From Mnemiopsis leidyi (Eukaryota; Ctenophora; Tentaculata; Lobata; Bolinopsidae): 51,862 nucleotides of DNA. Positions 44,101-51,862 of this stretch are shown here, piece after piece; the stretch's first letter is position 1, and every line of letters begins with the position of its first letter. Location: NCBI GenBank assembly GCA_000226015.1, contig JH154668.1:1-51862 (forward strand). The letters run 5' to 3'. The position numbers and the translations under genes were made by a program. The notes below the pieces were generated by a model. That model saw only the letters and a program-made list of their open reading frames with translations, did no database searches and was not told where the DNA came from.

Positions 44101-45775
44101 ATTCTTAGTCCTTTCTCACATTCTCACTGCATGATCAGGTCTGGATGCACCCCAAGACACCAGAAAATCAATTTTAGTGCCAACGTCGACCATAGGAGGC
44201 ACCGTCTAAACACCAGAAGTTGCAGTACCATTTCCGCTAGGGACATCCTAATCCTCCCTATCTCGAATCTGTCCGTGAAGAGATGATATCCGTCTAACGT
44301 TCTTACGAAACGTTAGACTCTCGCCAGGAGAGCAGCAAGTTGCGAGCCGGGTAACAACTAACACCTCGACAAATCTGCACGTGACTCAATTCACAGAGTT
44401 TTTCGTCAGCTTCCACAAACTAGCTTCTTTGTCACTCCTATAAAGCCGTTAAGTTTCGACCCTGCCCCGATAAAGAAGATTGATGATACTAATCATAATC
44501 CTTGAGCTTGACAGCACTACAGCAGATCGCTCTTACATAAACACGGTGGACAGGTTAAGCCTCTCAAGTTGCAGTAGCATACCAGACAACGCCTGTAAAG
44601 ACAGCTATTGATCATTGACGGTTTCTGTGATAGCGATACTTTCATGTCAACGTGACCAAAATTTAACTATATGTATTGCAAAATAACGCAATCATAATGG
44701 TAATTATGCTTTGAAAGTAGGCGCCACAATGTCGAACTGAAACTCCAAAATTGGGATTCTCTTTGAAATGACATATATTGCCAGAAATCTTGGATCTGGA
44801 ACAGTTAAAATTCTATTTTCTTATCTTAAATTAGATGCCGATGAATCACATTCGTGATGGACCGGCAATTTAATTGAGACAAACCCTTGAACTATTGAGT
44901 CAACCAACTGGATTACTGTAGATTCTAGGTAACATTGATCAGTCAATGTTTCACAAACAAATAAGTATTTATGATCATTCAACAAGATCAATTTAGTATC
45001 TTGAGTCAGATCAAATGTCGACATTTGGTCGAAAGAAGCTCTGAAAAACTAATAAAGACAATTAGGCCTGATAGGAGTTGACAATGTTTGTATAACAATG
45101 GTTTCCTACAAATTTATTGGTCAATATATACTCTGACTCCTTAATGATCAACCGATAAAAAGTTTCTCTGACAACCAATAAAAAGTTTCTATGACAACCA
45201 ATAAAATGTTTCTATGACAACTAATGAAAGTTTCTATGACAATCTATACACACTATACACACAATCTATATACAAAATCTATACACACAATCTATACACA
45301 CAATCTATACACACAATCTATACACAGTGTGTATTACACACAATCTATGTGTATTACACACAATCTATACACACCTGAAATAATAACCTCCCCTGTTGCC
45401 GTCCACTGCAAATCGGCTGAATCCATCCCAAGCAGTCGAACTCTGCTCGGTAGATGCTCCTCTTGAAATCAGGAAAGATTCGTTAAACCTGCGACGTTCA
45501 GTTACATAATCTTGGTCAGAATATACGAATTGTGCTGATTTGTTCCATTTTTAGTGTGTATTGTTTGGATTGTTTATTAAGTATAACAAAATGTTATTGT
45601 ATGGTTGTGTAATGTTTACTGAATTTTGCAAATTTAGATGGCTGTGAGAGTCATGCCCACAAATAGTGTGTGGTTAATAATTAAAATCAACTCATGCAAA
45701 CTAGTAGTTACCTAGTCTGGCGACTACACATTGACAAAGCAGAGCGCTGCAGAGAATCAAGATGGTCCTGAACAT
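31674..45775 (-). CDS. Large secreted mosaic protein: FTP lectin, receptor-L, SRCR, mucin and 15 novel repeat domains; 27 exons, 1975 aa
   Basis: Exons 1-11 (5' to 3'): 45712-45775, 45371-45459, 42483-42695, 42064-42332, 41624-41849, 41419-41481, 40912-41017, 40660-40775, 40082-40466, 39048-39362, 37547-38818. Exons 12-25 are the repeat array (32739-37427), then 32065-32141 and 31674-31910. Every junction is GT-AG and phase-compatible; the sum is 5928 bp, exactly 1976 codons. The protein starts with a hydrophobic signal sequence (MFRTILILCSALLC...), has no later membrane span, and ends in a 78-residue exon without cysteines, so it should be secreted. The ectodomain modules suggest binding of sugars or surface proteins. 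Several junctions are near-certain because domain motifs run across them; exon 2's donor (TGT/GTATAG) and exon 5's donor are the least certain. The role (adhesion, immunity, self-recognition) is inference. Upstream of the ATG I see no clear TATA box. Confidence 0.85.
32222..32570 (+). mobile_element. tRNA-derived SINE in intron 25
   Basis: A box-B match (GTTCGATTAC, 32289-32298) follows a weaker box-A region (about 32225-32245). Downstream is a core at about 32378-32426 with CTCAGCCAAATGCTCGAGAA and GGTTGGGTGAGGAGC. The same core is found in the SINE at 39640-39893. The element has a short A-rich 3' end near 32560. It lies antisense to the host gene. Confidence 0.55.
32739..37427 (-). repeat. 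Array of 14 single-exon novel domains, alternating subtypes A and B
   Basis: A exons: 37218-37427, 36457-36654, 35787-35984, 35115-35312, 34432-34629, 33767-33964, 33104-33295. B exons: 36787-36942, 36160-36315, 35465-35620, 34810-34965, 34117-34272, 33463-33618, 32739-32906. Order is A-B seven times. Five A exons are 198 bp, and six B exons are exactly 156 bp; all are phase 1-1. Shared pattern: L-T/A/S-E-x-x-F/Y-x-x-Y-x-x-x-G-Y-F-x-G-x-x-Y-x-W-x4-G-x-Y-T-V. Subtype A reads GGYFRGIKYRWTSQGGTYTV and ends SSYDRLRQNMESG; subtype B reads GYFDGISYEWSMENGFYTV and ends YKQFLRNKG. The likely fold is helix, beta hairpin, helix, with no cysteines. Subtype A exons carry a 15-20-residue polar linker before the domain. 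I do not recognise the family. Confidence 0.9.
37547..38818 (-). other. Mucin-like exon with 60-aa repeats and the first copy of the novel domain
   Basis: This 1272-bp exon encodes residues about 616-1039. The first 150 residues are Ser/Thr/Pro-rich (for example TESSMESTESRQTVTTLPT), as in O-glycosylated stalks. Next come three tandem 59-60-residue repeats (about 763-941; KDTNGYA, LPEEKDRLTS, EEETFNELGK), visible in DNA as 177- and 180-bp periods at 37861, 38041 and 38218. The exon ends with a divergent copy of the array domain (VLSAEEFRIYEAAGYFNGVK, then WNLRDGSYVV). Confidence 0.85.
39048..39362 (-). other. SRCR domain exon
   Basis: Residues about 511-615 are one scavenger-receptor cysteine-rich domain encoded by a single phase 1-1 exon. 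Landmarks are GRTGLLLYNGGTVCDDYF, ICRQMGY, LDDISCNG and NCGHSEDVFISC, with six cysteines in the usual order. SRCR domains bind microbial or self polyanions and proteins; here the specificity is unknown. Confidence 0.93.
39640..39893 (-). mobile_element. tRNA-derived SINE in intron 9
   Basis: Read on the minus strand, the head is tRNA-like: box A TCTAGTGGTA (39871-39880) and box B GGTTCAATTCC (39829-39839), with CCCCGACT/GATCGGGG resembling stem arms. The body shares the core CTCAGCCGAATGACCGGGAA ... TAAATGAGGAGGGTC (39715-39771) with the SINE at 32222-32570. It is in the same orientation as the host gene. It is not a functional tRNA: the acceptor stem does not pair and the body continues past it. 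Confidence 0.65.
40082..40466 (-). other. Ser/Thr/Pro linker plus WSC-like cysteine domain
   Basis: Residues 383-416 are a proline-rich linker (PPPTTMPSPTPEPVSD). Residues about 417-510 contain FGCWKDSPLRAI, GCRKIALDRGYKVFAVQYGG, ECFTDEDAHQTYQKYG and GRGGPWAQNVYQ. The GC(W/Y)xD start, the GxxxFAxxxGGxC core and the GGPWxxxVY end resemble WSC-type extracellular modules common in invertebrate lectin-like proteins. Exact family assignment is tentative. Confidence 0.7.
40660..41849 (-). other. Receptor L domain (second part) and EGFR-like GCWG module
   Basis: Exons 5-8 encode residues about 212-382. LTYLRNIKKITGALVVNG, LSFLQNLRSVE, LHSLKSVDVGAIKIANNP and LCYFPT follow the leucine-rich right-handed helix pattern of receptor L domains, ending in the typical NNPxLCY turn. 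The L domain begins in exon 4 with CTTFRGDLVITN. Exon 8 (40660-40775) has CPMSCGKFGCWGKHKRFC, like the GCWG cysteine module of EGF and insulin receptors. No kinase or membrane span follows. Confidence 0.85.
41176..41293. mobile_element. Small palindromic MITE in intron 6
   Basis: AAGCACGGTGTTTAAC (41176-41191) and GTTAACACCGTGCTT (41279-41293) form imperfect inverted ends of a ~118-bp element inside the intron between exons 6 and 7. I see no clear target duplication and no coding content. Confidence 0.45.
43280..43361. repeat. 41-bp tandem duplication
   Basis: Two copies of a 41-bp unit beginning AAATTGGGAAGTGTCTAACA lie head to tail, differing at one position. It is probably a recent slippage event. 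Confidence 0.85.
44284..44375. repeat. Dispersed copy of the GC-rich composite repeat
   Basis: ATATCCGTCTAACGTTCT, CCAGGAGAGCAGCAA, GAGCCGGGTAAC and ACACCTCGACAA occur in the same order as at about 1066-1156. Here CGTTCTTACGAAACGTTAGA adds a small palindrome. Confidence 0.75.
45150..45375. repeat. Two adjoining tandem repeats abutting an exon
   Basis: About four copies of a ~26-bp unit (CAATAAAAAGTTTCTATGACAA) lead into repeats of ACAATCTATACACA. The second array runs right up to exon 2 of the 1975-aa gene: the minus-strand donor GTATAG at 45370-45365 is itself part of the repeat. Confidence 0.8.
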
Positions 45776-47143
45776 GGCGTTTCTAGTTTCGTTATCTCAG
45801 TTCTCTCTCATCACACTGTTTTAGTTGGCGTCCTTGATAAGATTCAAACGAATTGGTGAAATGACAGAAGTTATAGTAGTCTTTGATTCGTTACTATGGT
45901 CCAAATATGAAAGAATCAGTAGTGTTCTGTGTTATGAAAACTTAACTTTGAATTTGTTTTTACAAGATGGCCCTCTCAGGTATTGCATCGAGGCAAGAAA
46001 GTAACAAAAAATTAATCTAAGCATAAATGTATGAGGTTATAAAAGTATGACATAAGCCAAATAGCTAATAGTACCACGTTCGTTCAATAACACTGACTGT
46101 GTCTGAAACCTAAAACACACCAACCACATTTTGAATTTTTATGCAAGCGGAACTTTTCTTAAACGTGTTACAGTTACAGGGGGCCAACGGTCAAATGTCT
46201 AGCTTATTAGATTATTGCCATATAAGTGCCATATTTGTTTTACCGCTTTTAGTTTTCCTGCCAAAGTGTATATAAATTTGTTTTAAACGCTGCGAACTAT
46301 TTTGTCCTGTAGAAAGGGAGAACCATGCGACATGGCCGATAAAACTATTAAGCTATTATATATAAATTCTAATTTGTCAATTTTGAGGTTAAAGATTTTT
46401 TATTTTTTCCTTTGGGCAAACATAGTGAAATATAAAAATGTAATTTAACCCTGTTTAATAGCTGATATAGCAGAAGAAACGAGGAAGTGCAAATGGTGAC
46501 GAAACGATTTCAATTCGGAGTTATAGGCCCATTGATGCCAGAAATAATATTACTTAAAATATTGAATATCAATAATGAGGAGTTAATACTATTAAGCTAT
46601 TACAATCATTTGACAGAGTAAACATTTCAATAAATCAACTAGCCAATAAACACAGTGGCTGTTGCTTATTATTATGGCTATTACAAATACAGTAAGCCTA
46701 TGTTTGTTTTTAACAAAAATATGATTTGTGATCGGTACCGCTGTGCTAATATAAGCTATGGCTAGTGAAGTGCTATAGTTGTTTGTCCAATCGGCAATGC
46801 TAATGCTCTTGAATATTTTATGTTTATCTAGGATAAAATTTAAAGAAAAAATATTTTTGTTTGACCATATTACGTTACGATCCTATTGGTCCTAAGGAAG
46901 CGGATGTGAATCTCTGGATCAGTTTGATTTTTATTTACTTTTCATTTCCTCTTCAGTATGATAGAATGAACGACAATCTTTTGAAATGCTATAAAATCTA
47001 ATTCGAATCGCATATGGGAGTGGCAATCACGAATCAAAATTTGAAATGAAACTTAAAACGAAAGTATATATAGAAAAAAGTTCCAACTTTTAAAGATTAA
47101 CGGTATTATATTCGAGCTGAACTGAACATTTTTATCGGCCTGA
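45776..47143. other. Intergenic stretch
   Basis: It lies between the start of the 1975-aa gene and the end of the small peptide gene, both on the minus strand. It is AT-rich with no supportable ORF. The 1975-aa gene's promoter should be just above 45776. Confidence 0.35.
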
Positions 47144-47672
47144 CTATCGATGATCCTGTCGGTAGGTCTTGAATCTTCCTTCCATCGGAGCCCAGCCATA
47201 GAACGCTCCTTCTGCTTCGCCTGCCTCTTCCGATTCAAACGGTCCGACATTCTCCGTTAGTGTGTCATCTGATGCGTCATCTGCCGCAGAAGCGCTCGTC
47301 AGATCTGAGCGGTTCTCAAATTGTTTATCGGGCAAAGTAATTTAATTATAATCAATGAAGTGTGTTTAAATGAATAGCTGCTGAGTGGTGTAACACCTTA
47401 GTTAACAGTTCAACAGCAAGTTAAACGGGCCTAGGTAAGTTATATGTATTAGTTATATATATTACCTCAAATAGATAGCTTCTTATCTTGTGACTATACA
47501 GATACTACAAGTAGTATATCTTTGGCTATAGGAATATGTAGAATAAATTCCAGCGTCGTATTCTGAAACTACGTGCCAGAAAAAGGACAATCTGTCTAAA
47601 CAGTGAACGTTAAGGATAGCTTTCTCTCTTACCTGAGCAAATCACTGCCATACAAAAGAGAAAGATCTTCAT
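47144..47672 (-). CDS. Small secreted peptide precursor, 2 exons, 66 aa
   Basis: Exon 1 (47633-47672) encodes MKIFLFCMAVICS, a compact signal peptide, and ends at a strong CAG/GTAAGA donor in phase 1. Exon 2 (47144-47304) starts after GCTCAG in the matching phase and runs to TAG; the total is 201 bp. The mature region begins with an acidic Ala/Ser/Asp/Glu stretch (DDASDDTLTENV, ESEEAGEAE) and ends in an aromatic, basic segment GAFYGWAPMEGRFKTYRQDHR (shortened: GAFYGWAPMEGRFK then TYRQDHR). An acidic propiece before a basic end is typical of neuropeptide and antimicrobial precursors. There are no cysteines and no dibasic sites. The exon 2 acceptor lacks a strong pyrimidine tract. Confidence 0.6.
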
Positions 47673-47756
47673 CCTGTGAAGCTGTTGTAAGATCTGTCGA
47701 TATGTCGGTGACCGGTGCTCAGAGCTGTGATTGAGATTTAATGTTAAAAGTCTGGT

Positions 47757-47764
47757 CTTTTATA
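47757..47764 (-). promoter_or_regulatory. TATA box of the peptide gene
   Basis: TATAAAAG on the minus strand lies about 85-92 bp upstream of ATG 47672. That leaves room for a start site about 30 bp downstream and a 5' UTR of about 60 bp. Confidence 0.5.
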
Positions 47765-50700
47765 TTTCAAATGCTGTGCAGTACTTTTTCAGTCTCATCA
47801 TATTGGCCGGTCGATGTTTGGTTTTTAAACATGAACCCCACAGATTAATGAAATGTAAATATAAATAGTACCTGTAGTTGATAGTCCATCGATACTTATA
47901 CAGTCCATAAAGATCTTTCCATAAACAATGTTTATTTGTCAAATGTTGAATCAAAATAAGTTCAAGTTATACTTAATTTCATCAAATTTGCGAATAAGGT
48001 TACTATCATGAATGGGACATATAAACAAGACCTTGTCATGAATCTGATCAACTCCCTGTCTCTCTGTTTTGCTCTCTGTTTTGTTCTCCCGGCTAGTTAC
48101 TGCAGTTGTTTGATATAAACATGTTGATGTACTATGTCAACAATATCATGTGATCATGTTTCATTTCAGGGTGGAGATATTGGTACATGATGATTAACCA
48201 AAGTAGTGATGCAGTGATGCTGTAACTCGAACTTTTGGAGTATGTAGGAAAGGTAAGAGAAACCATTTCAAATCACGACTATAAAACTGCACATTAAATA
48301 CTTGGAGACATCATTGTAAGAAATGAAAGTCATACGAAGTTCTGAAAATGGACAACAAATATTATACATTTTGAGACTTCCTCTACGAATCATTTGAGCA
48401 TTTGTCGAGAAACACCACAGCTATCCGACAAGTCATCCTCACAATTCGCATTGCTTGGCCTAAATGCCTTATAAAGCGTACTGTATTACTAAATCTTATA
48501 TTGAAATACTTCACGTGATCCCCTAAATATCGTCTGCTCTACTCGTTTGCTGTACCCGACGGGCTAATGCATTACGTTTATTCCTCGAACGTTGTGGTTC
48601 ACTTTTCTGAATTAACGGCAGTACTTTAAGCGCTTTACGGTGGTGCCGGTTGAGCCACGGCAGACGACACCGGTAAAGTGCCATCGGGTTTCGTAACTTC
48701 GTCCGTCTATGAGATCCCCTTTCTGCCTTACAGCTATTTCCACAGTATCCCGTTACTACTTGAAATAACCGATCAAGAGGGGCGTAGAATGATTTTAAGC
48801 GAACTTTGGATAATTTTCAGTATGCCATGGTCGTATGTTGATTCCCAAGTAGGTATAGTTTTACTTTCTAGACTACCTGGGGCTGAAATACGAAAATATT
48901 AAGTGTGGTTATTTGCACAAAGACAGTCTTTTCGCAAAGATTTCCTTTGAGGTTGCACTCACACTTTGCTACACTTTCCCAAGACAATTGTCGTCAACCA
49001 GCAAGGGTTTGACGGAAAATGAAATTTTTCTAGCTGATTTTTATTTATAAGTATGACCAACCTTTTTTCGGGTACTATAAATAGTTGAAGTATTGATTTG
49101 ACCCACCGCTCAAGTCTCAACGTCACGCAGGTTCAAAGTTTCCTCATTCAGATTCTACTTTGTTCATACAGCCCTCAAATTTAAAATTGAGTTAAAAAAC
49201 CCATGAAAAGCCTTACTAAATAAGTGCCTTCGGGGAAGCCTCTTAGCCGACTCTAAGAAGTCGACAAAGAGGCCTGAGCTTAGTCATGGCCTGGTTGATA
49301 AACTGATTGAGTGATAGCAAAGGACCTAAGAAAAAATAATCGAAAAGAATTGTTGGACATAGTTAAAAGCACAATTATATATTCCAGATTTTGACTTAGG
49401 AGTAAAATGACACTTTCTGGCTGTGTGCCCGGTTTGGGTTCCAGCAGATCCTCCTAACTCAAGCTTTTTTAGCTTAAATGGCCACCGAAACTGACCACCA
49501 GAACTGATAGAGCCTAAATCTAAGTGTTCTCGGCCTAGCTGAGACAAGAAATAAATTAACTGCAGGGGTGTTGGAATGAACCGGTCTTATTTTATTTCGC
49601 AAAGTCCTTTGGCCGTTGGCAGCCTAACTCAAAGTTTTATGGGCTACATAATCTTGGATTAGAATTGAAGAATTTAATAAAAACTGTGAGATATTAACGT
49701 GACAAACGATTTGCCCACGAAGTCTTATATTGTCATTTGTCGCTGTCACAACGTGCAATAAGACCCCGAATTTTAGCATTACACAGCTACTTTTTACAAA
49801 ATCAAAGTATATATGTCAATCTTTACCTTTCAGGCTTTGGGAAGAAAAGGAAGATTGAACAATTTCTACACTACTTTGGATAATTGCGGAAAAGATATAC
49901 TAAAGATATCACGTGTTTTTTCGGCTTCGAAACTATTAAATTTGGCTTCTTTGTCTAATTATACGTGTAAAGCCCAAAGTTGAAAATTTCAATTTTGGGG
50001 CCTTACCGGGGGTCGTATACCGCACTTCATGTTGCCATACTATAGCCATAGGCCATAGGAGTTCCAACTTTTCTTGAACCCGGGCTAAAATTTGACGAAA
50101 ATTTGATTGAGAATGATCTCGAGGGCCAAAAATTTTTAGGTTGGTAAGTGCATCTTTTCTGGGGTGGTTACCACCACGGCTAATAGTGCCGTATCTTTTA
50201 GAAATGAGTGGTTCTTCTGTTTGCAGAGTGCTAGTGAGCAGTGCGGGAGTTGTTGGGAGCAGTACCAGATAAAATGTCAACCATGTTGCGTTTTTAGTTT
50301 CTAAAGTACTGATATGTCAAAAACGAGGCATTCAACTTTCTTTGACCACCACGAAGTATGTTGAAAATCGAACGTAATTTCGCAATTCGCGTCCTTTTAC
50401 GCAATCTAAAATCAAAAAGACAAATTTACTGAAAGGATCCAAGTAGAGTGAAGAGCAGATCGTTACAATTTTGTTTAAATATGCAACTGAGAACACGTTG
50501 AACCTTCAATCTGCACCGAGTTTTAGTGAATGAAGGTGTTTAGTTTAAGTAATACGAAATTTGATTTTGGTGTATTGAATTTGATTTTACCGGGCTTGTC
50601 AAGATCAGATAAGTTAGGTTTTACCAGAAGTGTGTAGATCAGATAAGTTAGATTTTACCAGACGTTTGACTTTTGCTTTTAAATCTCAAGCAGTTAGGCA

Positions 50701-50860
50701 CTTTTTAAGTGCAATGTTCAACGACCAATAGTTTGGCCATGAAGTCTGTTATACTTGTTCCATTCAATATTTAGCTTAAAGAGGAAATCTATGGTGGGAG
50801 ACAAAACCAAAGCGACAAGATTTATGTGTTCTGACTGGCTCTCGCAGCATAGTTGTGGTT
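47765..50860. other. Mostly non-coding stretch
   Basis: A plus-strand open stretch at about 48650-48902 (YEIPFLPYSYFHSIPLLLEI) has a coding-like texture but no ATG and no joinable exon; it may be a decayed mobile-element or gene fragment. A tandem duplication (AGATCAGATAAGTTAG with TTTTACCAG) lies at about 50604-50662. Other ORFs start at non-ATG codons. Confidence 0.3.
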
Positions 50861-50861
50861 A

Positions 50862-51315
50862 CCTTATCGGTGGAAAAGATTCCGGTCGTAACTAAGAGAC
50901 CTCCTCTGATAATAGATAGCAAGATCTTATCTCGAGCCCCCAATTCCAGTCTAATCGGGTTAGCTGGAATAATTGTTTTATTTAACTACTGTCTAAACTT
51001 TTTCTCAATTGCTTACGTTACACTCACGGTTGTACAATATTAGTATTTTTTAGCCTTATTTCGTGGAGCATACAGACACTGTACAATGACCTTGTATAAC
51101 TTTATCATGCATATTACAATATTAAGTTTGCGATATAAACTTATACGTTTAAATTCATCGTAAATTTTCGACAAGCGCCACGTGAAAATTTCGCCAAAAT
51201 CGACAGATTTCGTTAATTTTGGCGTCTTTCTTCTGGATCACGATTCAGGCCATACTTTTAACCGGCCAACTAATAACTAGCCTTATTACCACCGGAATCT
51301 TTTCCACCGATAAGG
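50862..51315. mobile_element. TA-flanked MITE (mariner-like), 454 bp
   Basis: The termini CCTTATCGGTGGAAAAGATT (50862) and its inverted copy ending CACCGATAAGG (51315) match over about 27 bp and are flanked by TA (50860-50861, 51316-51317). The CCTTA start and TA duplication are shared with the element at 17209-17842, so the two may belong to one family. No transposase is present. Confidence 0.65.
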
Positions 51316-51418
51316 TAGTCAGTGTCACAGTTATCCCAAAATTAGTCATTTGTATTTTGTATTTTTGCCATTTTACTGTCAGCCCGCAGCATCCTCATCT
51401 TCATTCTTCGCGATGTGA

Positions 51419-51784
51419 ACAAATAAAAAATTAGCGATTTCAGACGCAAAAGTTCGTTGGATTCATGTAGCAAGATGTAAGCTATGTTTCAATTTCAAGA
51501 ACGATACGCAGTTGTATTTTGGTCAAACTTGCAATCGTTTTCACGTGAGACTAAACGGCCACCGCTCGTGTTTTAAAGTCGACAATTTTAGTTACGAGAA
51601 GTCAGCACTCAGTCAACATATTTTTAGTGAGCATTTGCTTTTCTTTGGAGAAAAACTGAAGAATTTTGATTTCGGAATTATCAAACAAGTAGCACCACGC
51701 AATTTAGACAGGGCAGAGGATTCCTTTATTTTCAGTACTCGTTCGGATATTTTGGGTCTAAATAGGTATAAAGTGATCAATTAG
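51419..51784 (+). pseudogene. GIY-YIG endonuclease fragment, probably from a retroelement
   Basis: A 121-codon open stretch without its own convincing ATG ends at TAG. It contains CKLCFNF, LYFGQTCNRFHVRLNGHRS (YFG in place of YIG, then R-x3-GH), SALSQHIFSEH and RAEDSFIFSTR with a Glu in the catalytic position, ending ILGLNRYKVIN. This matches the C-terminal GIY-YIG nuclease found in Penelope-like and related retroelements. The classic GIY half is not clear and no reverse transcriptase precedes it, so it looks 5'-truncated. Confidence 0.55.
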
Positions 51785-51862
51785 TTTCATTTTAACGTTG
51801 AGGTTGTACACCACACCCTGAGCAGTGGGGTTTTGATTTGGTTTGTATTTTTGCTTCTTTTT

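Larger units (their letters stand above)
42696..45370. other. Intron 2 of the 1975-aa gene
   Basis: This 2.7-kb intron contains a 41-bp tandem duplication (43280-43361), a fragment of the GC-rich composite repeat (44284-44375), a ~26-bp tandem (about 45150-45243) and an adjoining CTATACACA-type repeat (45244-45369). An ATG ORF of 67 codons (44821-45024 minus) preceded by TTTTTCAG lies here but its phase does not match the neighbouring exons. Confidence 0.6.
42064..45459 (-). other. FTP (fucolectin/tachylectin-4/pentraxin-1) lectin domain, exons 2-4
   Basis: Residues about 24-172 come from exons 2 (45371-45459), 3 (42483-42695) and part of 4 (42064-42332). Key motifs are STAWDGFSRFAVDGN, ERNNWWTVTFDNEYPID, VYIYNREDCCQYRIDG, AGNQFCGKVTF and NYLTLCEVEVYS. 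The sequence continues smoothly across both junctions (RC/NFGCC and DGAQ/VYAG). FTP domains are F5/8C-like beta-sandwiches that usually bind fucose; I did not verify the His-Arg-Arg sugar triad. A 2.7-kb intron separates exons 2 and 3. Confidence 0.9.

Noticed and set aside
44821..45024. ATG ORF with an acceptor-like TTTTTCAG upstream, inside intron 2 of the 1975-aa gene
   Set aside because: Its entry phase (2) does not match exon 1 or exon 2, no donor is evident, and the FTP domain is complete without it.
45244..45375. CRISPR-like look of evenly spaced short repeats
   Set aside because: Units are contiguous without unique spacers and the DNA is eukaryotic; this is a microsatellite/minisatellite.
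49936..50280. 114-codon minus-strand ORF
   Set aside because: It begins at TTG, has no domain signature and lies in repeat-rich DNA next to a MITE.

Overview
The window is AT-rich, intron-containing nuclear DNA from an invertebrate animal. It holds a rhodopsin-family GPCR, fucolectin (FTP), receptor-L and SRCR modules, GT-AG introns, and many small TIR elements and tRNA-derived SINEs. I cannot place it in a phylum: the mix fits an early-branching metazoan or a marine invertebrate. Nearly all identifiable genes lie on the minus strand. I built gene models by hand from splice sites and phase matching, and none has transcript support.

Layout. 1-2260: a mosaic of transposable-element remnants, including a foldback repeat, a GC-rich hairpin repeat and a clean hAT-type MITE with an 8-bp target duplication. 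3446-6639: a five-exon GPCR (387 aa). 6640-19258: mostly non-coding, with repeats, promoter-like clusters, a strict RFX X-box and a TA-flanked MITE. 19259-25809: a ten-exon gene for an unrecognised 418-aa intracellular protein with a duplicated beta-rich region and three GKLKxxxF motifs. 26286-26607 and about 28877-29346: small tentative genes. 31674-45775: one 27-exon gene for a predicted secreted protein of 1975 aa. 47144-47672: a two-exon gene for a 66-aa secreted peptide precursor. 50862-51315: another TA-flanked MITE. 51419-51784: a GIY-YIG nuclease fragment.

The most interesting locus is the 1975-aa gene. Its order is: signal peptide, FTP lectin domain, receptor-L domain, EGFR-like GCWG cysteine module, Ser/Thr/Pro linker, WSC-like cysteine domain, SRCR, a mucin-like region with three 60-aa repeats, then 15 copies of a cysteine-free domain of about 50 residues that I do not recognise, and a C-terminal tail. 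After the first copy, 14 single-exon copies alternate strictly between two subtypes (A-B seven times). All are bounded by phase-1 introns, and part of the array is a higher-order four-exon tandem duplication that includes its introns. The 27 exons sum to 5928 bp with every phase matched, which is strong internal support. The ectodomain suggests binding to glycans or other cell surfaces, possibly in recognition, adhesion or immunity; that is inference. I see no operon-like or functional link between this gene and its neighbours.
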